Shown here: positions 54,998-64,000 of the stretch, in pieces | Layout: every line of letters begins with the position of its first letter | How positions within the stretch are numbered: the stretch's first letter is position 1 | Source: Sorghum bicolor | Taxonomy: Eukaryota > Streptophyta > Magnoliopsida > Poales > Poaceae | DNA: 64,000 bases | Reading direction: 5' to 3' | Assembly (NCBI RefSeq): GCF_000003195.3 | Contig: NC_012873.2 | Location: 3,867,894-3,931,893 of the forward strand | The notes under the pieces: model-generated | The model's database searches: none | What the model was told of the DNA's origin: nothing | What the model saw: only the letters and a program-made list of their open reading frames with translations | Translations under genes and position numbers: made by a program

Positions 54998-55139
54998 ATG
55001 ACTACTACATTTTTCTATGGAGACGGATCTATCTGCCCCCTAGTGATGAAACTACCAAAATAAACCCTAGTTATTCTTCCTGCCATGATTGCTAGCTCCA
55101 ACCTCTTGCAGAACCGAGACAGTGATACCACTGGGTGGC

Positions 55140-55766
55140 CTATGCACGGCCATCAAGCGTGACGCAGAAGCAGTCGCCGGGGAGGCCGCCAGACACAGTG
55201 TCACAGCGCCCACCAGCATAGCCTTTGCTCGTGCATCGCTTGATGCAGGAGGGAGCATTGCCTTTGTCGGAGAGAGCATTGCTGTCTCTGCTTGGGAAGC
55301 ATGGACCAATCTTGATCTCCCGGTGACGGTGACCTTTAGGGATGAACAAGTTAGAAAGGAATCCACCAAGAACCCTCTACATGCATTATATATTTCAGAT
55401 GCATATATATGTGCAATGGCTTTATTATCTAAAAATTGTGTAATATAGGCCATGTTCTTATTACCGCCAGTTGCTGCCGATGGCCCCATCGAGGTTTCAT
55501 AGCTCTTGCTATGTGATGTTGACGGTTCATCGGCGTTGGCTTGACCACCTATATACATGTGGCATGATATAAGCAAGTGAAATGGAGTGTCTGGAGTATG
55601 GTCTAGTAATCAGATCTGTTACAGTAACGACAGATCTAATTTAACTAGTAATAGTGTTACTAATTAAATTGTCAAATGCATAATTCGTAGGCTTACTGGT
55701 GGCCAAGAATAGCACGAGCAAGAGAGGGAGAAGCAGAGCCATGGCTGCAGACCGATTGATCATCAT
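55140..55766 (-). CDS. Defensin-like secreted cysteine-rich protein, shortened proline-rich exon
   Basis: Three exons give 115 aa: 55766-55697 (signal peptide, MMINRSAAMALLLPLLLVLF), 55548-55465 (a 28-residue remnant of the proline-rich unit, GQANADEPSTSHSKSYETSM) and 55333-55140 (cysteine domain). Introns are phase 1. Six cysteines are spaced C-x17-C-x3-C-x9-C-x10-C-x1-C; the first loop is expanded by what looks like an internal SNALSDKGNAPS duplication. An extra HR pair (HRHREIKIG) precedes the domain. Conserved GYAGGRC, LPGDCFC and the final exon acceptor match its paralogues. Start 55766 is the first of two adjacent ATGs. The proline-rich exon has lost its PPKGYD core, so the pro-region seems free to vary while the cysteine domain is held. 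Confidence 0.82.
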
Positions 55767-55818
55767 GATGAAGAGGAAGAGAGCTGATGTATATTGGAGT
55801 CACTCATTATGTGCGTCT

Positions 55819-55825
55819 ATTTATA
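55819..55825 (-). promoter_or_regulatory. TATA box of the third defensin-like gene
   Basis: Minus-strand TATAAATAGACGCACATAAT, 53 bp upstream of the start codon; the core is shared with both paralogues. Confidence 0.75.
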
Positions 55826-55854
55826 AAGGCATGCAGTTAACACTAGTTGCATTG

Positions 55855-56280
55855 TCTATGAGATAAGATAAACATTAGCACTACAACAGGGTGCATCATT
55901 GGCAGGACATTAATTCGTGCTATACTAGTCTCTACTATGCATTGCAACATTGTTGGCAGCAAACTAATGCCGACCATATATCACTGTTACACCTTATATA
56001 TATGGATGCATCCTTGGCATGACACTGAGTCTAGCCACGCAAATTGCACCTAGTTTGGTATGTTGCATCTTTAGTAGGAAATTAATGTCTGGCCCTGTAC
56101 AGTATGTTAATTAATATATATAGTAGGCGTCACTTGATTTTGCTCATTTCATGATACCAAAAGTTAATCAGGTAGTGAATCTCTATATATTTTAATTTTC
56201 TAATTCTAATTCTTAAGCGCAACTTTTGGTAGACTTTAGATACTCCTCTATATTTCAAACTTCTAGTTGATAGTATATAA
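55855..56280. repeat. Duplicated upstream flank of the defensin-like genes (copy C)
   Basis: Collinear with 43385-43780: GGTGCATCATTGGCAGGA, ACTATGCATTGCAACATTGT, CACCTTATATATATGGATGC, GGTATGTTGCATCTTTAGTA and GCGTCACTTGATTTTGC. The match resumes past the MITE (CTGCTCTGGGC near 56652 and GTGTGGGCTGAACC near 56716). Confidence 0.85.
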
Positions 56281-56283
56281 TAA

Positions 56284-56613
56284 GGCCCTGATTGGATTTA
56301 TTATCTACTAATAGTTAACATATCTAATATTATATATGCTAACTAATTGTTAGCTAGCATATCTAATATTAGCTAGCTAACTATTAGCTACCTAGCTATT
56401 AGCTGAAGGATATGTTTGGATGCACTTAATGAAAAATGCTACTAAGATAATCATTATTAGTTAATTTTATCTCATTTGGCCCAATTAGTGAGATAATTAT
56501 TATCTAGAAGTCCAACTAACAATTAGTTACTTTAGTAATTGTATTATTTAGATCCAAAAGAGATACCTATCAGTAGATAACTATTATCTATATATAGGGA
56601 TCCAAATAGAGCC
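56284..56613. mobile_element. Tourist-like MITE with TAA target duplication
   Basis: Left end GGCCCTGATTGGATTT; right end, inverted, GGCTCTATTTGGATCC. It is flanked by TAA at 56281-56283 and 56614-56616. The interior is AT-rich and built of TAACTAATAGTTAG-like palindromes. An older element of similar composition occupies the equivalent place in the other duplicated flank (about 43785-43960). Confidence 0.85.
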
Positions 56614-56756
56614 TAACATATAAGATCTATATCTCCTGCATCTCAAGGCTGCTCTGGGCTTTTCATTGGCCATTATCATTATAATGCATACACCAAAAGG
56701 GCCCAAAAAAGGAATGGTGTGGGCTGAACCTCTCATTTGTTTAACATATATAAAGA

Positions 56757-58960
56757 TACTCCCTCCGTACATAAAAAAAACGGCTTTACTCGCGTCCGGA
56801 CGTCCGGCGCTTGAGACGCGTCCGGACGCCGGCGCCTGTTATCCGCACCCGTATTTAATTACTATATTCGTTAATCGCTGGTCCCCACAACTTCTGATAT
56901 TGTTTTATACAGTATATGGGCAGTGAGCTGCCAGACTCACTCGCATGCTCGCATGCATGGTGTTCTTTTGCTCGATCACTTCTTTTTTTTTGAATTTTCA
57001 ATCACTTTATTTACATACACGATTGCATATAGCTCCTGCCCACCTGGCCACGCGCTGCTGCGCCTAGCCGAGAGCTGCTACCGCACCTGCTCGCATGTCG
57101 TTGTTGTCACACTTGCCCACGCATTGCTGCTCCTGTTGCTGCCGCGCCCACTGGCCGGTCTCGCTTGCCGCTATGGTATGCATATTCCTGTTGCCGCGTC
57201 CACTTCGTTTTCCACGCACACGGAGGGCTCTATGCCTGTACGAAACTGTGTCCACTTCTAATGATCTACTAACACTTGTAACATGAAGTATTTGCTCAAA
57301 CATACGTCTAAACCAAATGGAACACAAAAAACTATGTAGTGCAACATCAGAATATAAATACTACAACACCGTAAAAATATATAGTGCAACATAAAAAAAA
57401 ACATGTACTGCAACAACGAAAAAATAAATACTGCAACATAGAAAATTATGTAATGCAACATCACAATAATATATAGTACAACATCGAAAAACATGTACTA
57501 CAACAACAAAAAAATTTGTACTGCAATATCAAAAATTATATACTGCAACATCACAAAAATAAGTAGTGCAACATCGAGAAAACATATAATGCAAAATCGA
57601 AAAACATATACTGCAATTGTGATGCAATATCGAAAATTATATACTGCAACATCACAAAAATATGTAGTGCAACATCGAAAAAACATATATTGCGATATCA
57701 AAAAAATTGTGATGCAATATTGAAATTTATGTACTGCAACGTCACAAAAATATGTAGTGCAACATAAAAAAACATATACTGCAACATTGAAAAAATATGT
57801 ACTACAACATCGAAAGTTATATGCTGCAACATAAAAAATTATGTACTCCAACATCTCAAATAGTACTACTGCAATATTGTAAAAAAAATATTACAACGTT
57901 CCAAAATCATCTGTTGCAATATTCTAAAACACCCATTGCAACACCGGCAATAAAAAAAGCATATAAAACAACCCTTGGCCCATCACCTTTGAGCTCGTTG
58001 TAGGGAGGAGGGAATAGGATCACAAAGCTTGTTAGAATCCTACGACCGCATTCCTCAGATCTAGAGGAGGAGAAGCACTCAGATCCAGATGAGAAGGAGG
58101 AGACGAGAGCTCAAATCTAGAGAAGGATCGATATACCTTATTACGGTCGTCCTTGTCTTCGGTGAGGGGAAGGAGGGAAGGAGCATGGTTGGACGGGATA
58201 ACAGCGAGCTGGCACGCGGGCGCGATGTTTGTCCCGGGGGCACAAGTAGGCCTTGAGAATGGTATTGCAGTGCAGCAACAAGTGGGCGTGGAGGAGAGTG
58301 TGGGCAGAGTGGGTGCATGGAGGAGAGGGGTCATGGGCAAGAGGAAGAGCGCGAGTGGAGTGGCGTACGAGTTGACGACGGATATCCTAATAGAATCATT
58401 ACCGTACAAATAACATATAGAGACCCATACGAAAATGATTGTTATTTATATTGACCATGCTAAGTTGGCTCAATATGATTAGACACTATATTTGTGGTTT
58501 ATAATTATTTTTAGACCAAAAGCATTTTTGTGCACATACATATAAGTATAGACGGTCGTCATACATTGCTCTAGCTGGTCTTCAGCACATTATATCTCTC
58601 CATGCATGTTGATTATGTCCTTTTGTAGTATGTATATAGTGTGTAGTACATACACGTGCTTATGCTACGTTGGCAAAGTTATGTCTATGAACCAAAATAT
58701 AACCAGACCCACTTTTTTATATTAAAAAACCAGCGCGGGCAAGAGCGGAGCGGGTCACCGAGCTATATGTTCTGACTTGCTATTTGGGTTAATACGGGGC
58801 TGTGCGGAGCGGTCCGTCCGGACGAACGAACGCCCGTGTCCAATCATTTCCGTAAAAAAAACGTCATCCTGGCTCGGAACGGAATTGCGAAAAAAACGTC
58901 GTTGTAGCACCGGAGCCCCTCCGTTGGACTTCTTTGCCCCTGCCTCATCGATCGCAGCTA
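56757..58960. repeat. Unclassified repeat region: Stowaway-like start, CGTCCGGACG motifs, tandem minisatellite
   Basis: The region opens CTCCCTCCGTACATAAAAAA, like a Stowaway terminus, and then GCGTCCGGACGTCCGGCGC and GCGTCCGGACGCCGGCGCC (56796-56835). A related GGTCCGTCCGGACGAACG occurs near 58811-58829 and could be the opposite end. Between them lie the minisatellite and a purine-rich block (58000-58420). I recall similar GCAACAT plus CGTCCGGACG assemblies in several grass genomes, probably a non-autonomous DNA transposon family, but I cannot name it or set exact ends. Confidence 0.45.
57335..57945 (+). repeat. Minisatellite of a GCAACAT-containing unit, about 610 bp
   Basis: About twenty-five imperfect units of 20-26 bp follow the pattern TAGTGCAACATCGAAAAAAC / TACTGCAACATCACAAAAAT, head to tail. 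Neighbouring pairs are more alike at two-unit spacing (about 48 bp), which suggests a higher-order dimer. Open frames through it are by-products of the repeat. Confidence 0.88.
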
Positions 58961-58967
58961 TACAAAT

Positions 58968-59240
58968 ACTCATAATCATAATTATGTTTAATCCCGTTCA
59001 TACAGCTGTACAAATACAAAAAAAATATAAACAAACATGGCATAATTAGCTTTGTGTGCAGCAAGCTTATATAATCAAATTTGTTCCTTTATCTAATTGA
59101 TAAATATACAGAAATACTCATAATTATGTTTAATCCCCTATACAAATACAAAAAAATATAAACAAACATGGCATAATTAGCTTTGTGTGCAGCAAGCTTA
59201 TATAGTCAAATTTGTTCCTTTAGCTAATTGATAAATATAA
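58968..59240 (+). repeat. Two-copy tandem duplication of about 132-142 bp
   Basis: The block from AATACTCATAATTATGTTTAA through AACATGGCATAATTAGCTTTGTG and CAGCAAGCTTATATA to GCTAATTGATAAATATA occurs at about 58968-59110 and again at 59111-59240 with few differences, including a TCTAATTG/GCTAATTG change. The first copy has a few extra bases (ATCATA, TTCATACAGCTG). It is non-coding and recent. Confidence 0.9.
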
Positions 59241-59935
59241 CGCATCAATGCAATGCCAATACTTCCAAATTGCATTATCTTTTCTTTTTTCACCGGTAGC
59301 TACTCTCACCCTGAGGAAATCAACTTTAAAGTGGTTTTGACTCCATAATTTGATTTTTTTTTGTTCAATTAAACACATGTACTTATCGAAACCATAATAT
59401 ATATGGTCATCACCATCCTTGCCAAGTTGCCATAAATGAAACACCTGAATGCTCTGTTAGTTTTAATGTATTATAATTTACATAGAATTTACTTTATCTT
59501 ATTGATGATTGGTCTACTACTTCATATTGCCATTGGATAAGTGCCATTTAACGATTTGCATCGTTGGAATGTATACTACATTCACAGTGGCATTACAAAA
59601 AGTTCACAAGCGGCAACGCCGCGCCCAAAGTTTTCTAGTCCGATACGATTCCTACCTACGGTGCTAGGGACCTAAGGTTTTAATCGCCTACGTATACACG
59701 GCTCCGGATTCCTCTTCTCTCTATATAAATATATACATATACATATATACATACGTAGCAAACAAGTTGCCCTCATCTTCCTCGTATACGTGTTCCTAGC
59801 TACTAGTAGCTACGCCACCTTAATTAGCCAGATCACGCAAGCTCTTCGTCGTCGTCGACGCTCGTAGCACACCTAGACACCGTACCGGCCGGCTGGGAGC
59901 ATCTACTCCATCGATCAGCAGCGGCGGCGGCGGCC
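59241..59935 (+). promoter_or_regulatory. Upstream region and 5' leader of the TMA7-like gene
   Basis: A TATA box (TATATAAATATATAC, from about 59722) lies about 210 bp upstream of the ATG, leaving a leader with CTACTAGTAGCTACG and a GCGGCGGCGGCGGCC run before the start. The block 59640-59707 is the one duplicated at 50983-51048, placed just upstream of the TATA box. The first 350 bp are AT-rich with no recognised feature. Confidence 0.55.
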
Positions 59936-60233
59936 ATGTCAGGCGGCGGGAAGCAGGGCGGCAAGCAGAAGCCCCTCAAGGCCCCCAAGGCACCCAAGAA
60001 GGAGTACGTACGACGAGGTACTATATGCCTTCACCTTGAATTTCAGCAGCTTGCAACGCAAATTGAAGCGTAACTAACATATATAGTATTTCTGGACGCG
60101 TGTGCAGACTGATCTGGAGAACCAGAGGAAGAAGAAGGAGGAGGAGAAGGCCCTCAAGGAGCTGAGGGCAAAGGCGGCGCAGAAGGGCCCGCTCGGAGGC
60201 GCTGGCCTCAAGAAGAGCAGCGGCAAGAAATGA
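59936..60233 (+). CDS. TMA7: TMA7-like translation machinery-associated protein, with a 4-bp insertion at the exon 1 donor
   Basis: Two exons encode a very small, Lys-rich protein: MSGGGKQGGKQKPLKAPKAP, KKEY, then TDLENQRKKKEEEKALKELR, AKAAQKGPLGGAGLKKS, SGKK. TMA7 (CCDC72) is a conserved protein of about 64 aa that copurifies with ribosomes. Family members read KKEYDE before the second exon. Here a GTAC is duplicated (TACGTACGACGAG), so splicing at the expected donor (60018) shifts the frame into an early TGA. Using the GTACGA created at 60008 restores frame, with exon 1 59936-60007 and exon 2 60108-60233, giving 65 aa without the DE pair. I annotate the latter, but a defective allele or sequence error is possible. 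The start has an excellent context (GGCGGCCATGTC). Confidence 0.8.
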
Positions 60234-62335
60234 CTTAGCTAGCTAGCTAGCTTGCTAATTCACTTCGGTGATTTTTATTTTTTCTGCAGCGGCAGCAGTT
60301 TAGTTGGTCGATCAACTAGTGTTGCATTGTGAATTTGTGACTTGAAATCTGTCTTCTTCTTTTCAAACGAACAGAGCTGGCGATTATATATTGTATTATA
60401 TTAATAAACAAGAAGATCTAGACGGGACAAACAACAATCCCTGAAGAAAATTACAACAGGAGAAAAGGACTGCAATTACCAACTGTCTCTGTCCTGATGC
60501 TGAAATTTTTCTTCAGTTTGGTTCGGTTCCTGTGCTTTTTATTATGAAGCTAGGAACGATTGATCCGGTAATGCTAAGAGAGCTCCATACTAATCTGAGC
60601 CTCTGAGGATTGTCGAAACAACTAATTCTAGAAATACAGACAAGAGAGACCAAGATTCTATATATGAATGGAATAAAAAAATGTTTTTAGAATTTAAATC
60701 TAACAAGCAAGTCCATTTATAATTAATAATGAGCTATATGACAGGCCATCATGTATTAGTAAATATATATAAAAACTTATTAATGCAGGAAAACAATGAA
60801 AGTGGAGCTTAATAAGGAGTATAAATAAAAAAAAGGTGTTGATTGGGTTTCTTATAGTGAAAATCAACCCACCTATAGGTTTAACTCCTCGACTTAGCAC
60901 AAGTATGAAGTATATATGGTGACTTCGACAATCTTCAAATTTGTCAGTTTATTCTTTTAAAAATGCTCATAGATGTAGAGTTTATATACATGTGTTCATA
61001 AAGTGAGCGTGCGTGCATATTATGGGCATCTACGTGGTCCTATGCATTGACCGGCTAACCAAACCCAAAGTTTCAACTCAATCAAGTTAATTAAAAGAGT
61101 TTGTTGTACGTTGGTTATGAGTTTCCATTTTTGGGTTATTATAAGATGGTTTGATCTAGTGGAGGTGAAACGGTATAGCCATGGGTTTGAAATCTAGCTA
61201 GTTGGCTAGTGCATGTGGCTGGAAGGGGAGATCTTCTTTCCTACTCCGAAGTTCAAATCTTAACTCAATGTCCCAAACCTCAAGTAAGAGCATATCTTTA
61301 GGTAGGTTTTGAGAGGAGGGAATTGGAAAATAAGAAAAATTTCATACAAAATAAGATCTTAACGGCTGGCAACCTACTGCAAAGCTGGCCACATCAAACT
61401 TATTACTGTGACCTTGGCTTTGACCCCTACCCCACGAAACCGGGATGCACCTGCGCCTCCTTTGTCCTTTTGCTCGTGATGTTTGGTCGCAAATTCTAGG
61501 CTGGGAACATTTCGTTTTGGATCTATGAAAAAGCTTATGTGAAATGTAAGCCGTGAAAGAGTAGTTTTAGACTATGTGCTTTAAAAAAACTATGAGCTAT
61601 TTGATTGAAACAATTATAAGTCACCCATTCTCTTTATCTTCATTGAAACAGTTGTAAAACATCTCTCTATTTCCTCCTGTTTAGAAAAGCAGGAAACTAA
61701 TTAAAGCAAAAGGCGGCTTCAGATTTCAATCGTTTAGTTAGCGTCCTATTAGCAGCTGAAACACTTTTCATAAGATGAACTGGACACAATCAAACTTGCA
61801 TGGAGCGAATAGGGGTGGTTGGAGGAATGCAGGGGCACTTGGCTTCCATTGGTCGGAAGCCAAGATTGGCGGGAAGAAAATGACTAAGACCGTTCAGGCA
61901 AAAGCCCAACAGATGCTATTGGGTCGCAAAACGGCCCATAGAGCAGAGAGGGGAGCAGCCGTATCATGGTTCTGAACTGAAATTCTGATCACTCGATCTG
62001 TGAAATTCCTGTCCTGCATTATAAACGGCGACGGAGCAGGAAGAAAGAAAGGGTTTTCAGAATCAATGGCCTCGTTGTCATATTAAGCTGGTATATGAAA
62101 CTATTCAAATAAAATTACATTCAGCAATGAACGCAGAAGTTTGCCATGACAAAAACGTGCACAAAACCGCAAGACGTGCACCGGAATCTGCTGAAATAAG
62201 CTGCCACGAGATTCAAATGTCATCAGAAATGAACAAGCAGCTGTTTATTGCCACTGTCATTTGGTCTTTGCTTGCTTTGATAAAACTCTCGGACAAATTC
62301 AGAAACAAGGCTGACATTGCAGAGTGGCAGTCCAA
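60234..62335. other. Intergenic; possible degenerate SINE near 61140-61275
   Basis: The TMA7-like 3' UTR probably ends near 60360-60420. Near 61146-61162 the text GGTTTGATCTAGTGG resembles a pol III box A, and AAGTTCAAATCTTAAC at 61250-61265 a degenerate box B, hinting at an old SINE. The short open frame at 61775-61975 has no recognisable features. The rest shows nothing. Confidence 0.4.
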
Positions 62336-63688
62336 CTACTGTTTCTTGTGCTCTTTAATTTCTTTAATGATACCGTCAGCAAGGGAATCTGTATCATAGT
62401 TCTTGCCATAAAACTTGACAAACTTCATCTCTGGGTTCATCAGGTACCTGAAAGTAGATCAACAACCAGTCAGTCAGTGTTTTGACAGAAAGCATAGGTA
62501 TTTTATCACTCTCACAATGGTAGCACATAGCAGTAGCAGAAAGAAATCAGCGAGCTTCCTATAGCTACAATGAGTTCAACTGTTCAAGGAGAGTACAACT
62601 GCCAGCCAGCATGTAATTCCAGTATTGTGACATTCCCTGTATTTCACATTCAGAGTCTTTACAGTGTCCAATATCATAAAATTTTCCTTTTAGATATGCA
62701 CTGGAGCCTCGCAAAATAATATTCAGAATTGGTTAAAAAAAACAATAGCCAAATTAGCGGGTTTCTTCATTTTGGTTTGCATGCTTATGCCATAGGGTAA
62801 AATAATAAAATAACTTGAACTAGACCATCCCAATTGCAGAACATTATCAAAATCAAAATTAGCTAAATGCCCAAAGCCATTGTGCAAGATGGAAGAGATT
62901 AAAAATAGCATACATGACAATTGAGTGATCAACAAGATAGTCAGAACCCTCCTCCTCTGTCTTCATATAGTAAACTCTGTAAGCACGTGCAACTTGTCTT
63001 ACTTCATCTGTCGTGCCTGTGAGTCCTATCAGATCTGGATGGAACTCTGTGAATCACAAATAATTCATCATCAATGAGCAATCAAAAGAATAAGATACTG
63101 CAAACTAACAAGAGGTCAAAGAGCTACAATTTTAAGTGATGACAAGCATTATGAACTAAGGGACAATTGCACAGACACACCTTTAACATAGTCCCGGACC
63201 TGCTCAACAGTATCTCTTTCAGGATCAACTGTGATGAAAACTGGCACAACATCCAGTTTTGCCTTTTCCTCTGCATATAATAACATATTATAATGACTGG
63301 AAAATATGCTAACTTAAACTGTCTACTAGCTCCACTGGCGCTTAAATGGAATGCAAGACAACAGTGTTAGATGAATACAAGAAGATATATTGAATTATTG
63401 ATAAACAATAAGCAGACACAACAGGATATACGAAGTTATTTGTACCCAAGGAACAAAAGAATCGAATTAACTTACTAATTTTGTCAATTGCTGCAGCCAT
63501 TTTCTGTAGTTCATCTGGACAAATGTCAGGACAGTGTGTAAATCCGAAATAAAGCAGAGTCCATTTGCCCATGAAATCCTTTTCAGTAACAGGTTTCCCA
63601 TCATGATTCAGAAGCTTGAATGGACCGCCAACGGCTGCAGTGCCTACTGATTGTCCAGGCTTCACAGCACTTGTTCTACTCTTCAATT
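62336..63688 (-). CDS. SCO1: SCO1-like mitochondrial copper chaperone for cytochrome c oxidase (3' exons; 5' end beyond the window)
   Basis: Four exons on the minus strand, 63688-63476, 63270-63181, 63046-62914 and 62445-62336, join in frame. They encode the SCO1/SenC thioredoxin-like domain. Visible motifs are [20 protein letters not shown] with the copper-binding CxxxC (CPDIC), [51 protein letters not shown] containing the third copper ligand His, and [18 protein letters not shown] before the C-terminal KEHKKQ. The protein delivers copper to the CuA site of COX2 at the mitochondrial inner membrane. All metal ligands are present, so it should be functional (Arabidopsis HCC1 type). The first visible exon begins mid-codon after TTACCCAG. 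The exons for the targeting peptide and membrane anchor are not found up to 64000 and must lie farther right. Confidence 0.93.
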
Positions 63689-64000
63689 CTGGGTAAGATG
63701 GAACAGAAAAAAAATTATGACAAATTAAACAGCTATCAGAATTCAAGGAGCTAATACCTCCGTGCTTCAGATAAATACTTCCAAAAGACACATGTATCCA
63801 TTTGTACTCATTTTGTGGTTTAATGTTGTCAAAACAAAAATACAAGTTATAATATCATATACAATTTGCACAAAGTGTTCTGACAATAGTTCCACAGACC
63901 ATTGGTGACTGGGGCCAAATTGTTGTGAAAGGCAAACCAGTATGTAAGGCAGGGCAAGCTTAGGCAACCAGCTGAGTTATGGCTCTCCGTTTTGCATACA
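63689..64000 (-). other. Intron of the SCO1-like gene, running off the right edge
   Basis: The preceding exon is not found between 63689 and 64000. The sequence is AT-rich without a donor preceded by recognisable SCO1 coding, so this is interpreted as intron. Confidence 0.6.

Noticed and set aside
57258..57854. Cys/Phe/Val-rich minus-strand open frames
   Set aside because: They are translations of the GCAACAT minisatellite, not genes.
57335..57945. CRISPR-like regularly spaced repeats
   Set aside because: The genome is a plant nuclear one and the units are contiguous without unique spacers; it is a minisatellite.
61775..61975. Open frame of 66 codons between TMA7 and SCO1
   Set aside because: No homology recognised, no conserved features and weak start context.

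Overview
This is plant nuclear DNA, almost certainly from a panicoid grass and most likely Sorghum or a close Andropogoneae relative. The genes have short exons with GT-AG introns, GC-rich grass-type first exons and homologues known from maize, rice and Arabidopsis. Several copies of a small MITE whose ends read TTGTTTAGTTC are present, and from memory that family is very abundant in sorghum. The species call is inference.

Genes left to right: 1-2942 (minus), 5' part of an unrecognised conserved plant protein; 5865-10532 (plus), 11-exon O-fucosyltransferase-family protein of 570 aa with one GC-AG intron; 11245-12792 (plus), four-CBS SnRK1 gamma/PV42a-like protein of 439 aa; 18243-21791 (plus), IST1-like ESCRT-III regulator of 683 aa; 36406-38763 (plus), single-exon LRR receptor-like protein of 785 aa; 41810-43332, 51673-52258 and 55140-55766 (all minus), three paralogous secreted defensin-like cysteine-rich proteins; 59936-60233 (plus), TMA7-like ribosome-associated protein with a 4-bp insertion at its splice donor; 62336 to beyond 63688 (minus), 3' exons of a SCO1 copper chaperone.

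The space between genes is largely mobile DNA, and many insertions can be delimited to the base. They include a 3.66-kb hAT transposon (23646-27301, 8-bp target duplication) whose transposase has a single internal stop; a 5.37-kb Ty3/gypsy chromovirus-type LTR element (30966-36331) inserted 75 bp upstream of the LRR gene start; a 1.97-kb solo-LTR-like element (45524-47488, 5-bp duplication) packed with CGTCCGGTG motifs; a 5'-truncated LINE (50217-50723, 11-bp duplication); an Ac/Ds-like element (54339-54997, 8-bp duplication); a hAT-like element (52886-53389); two Tourist-like MITEs with TAA duplications; and TTGTTTAGTTC MITEs. Gene debris includes an HMG-CoA reductase fragment (29070-29560) next to a hAT transposase relic, and a copy of IST1 exon 3 with its flanking introns (39620-40050).

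The most unusual object is the defensin-like cluster. All three genes share a signal-peptide exon, a symmetric phase 1-1 proline-rich exon and a six-cysteine CS-alpha-beta exon, with a near-identical TATA region and duplicated flanks. In the first gene the proline-rich exon plus intron is amplified into five tandem copies with a 236-240 bp period, all open and in frame, giving a 260-aa protein where its paralogues are 111 and 115 aa. Exon boundaries throughout were read by eye from splice signals and reading frame; no transcripts or database searches were available.
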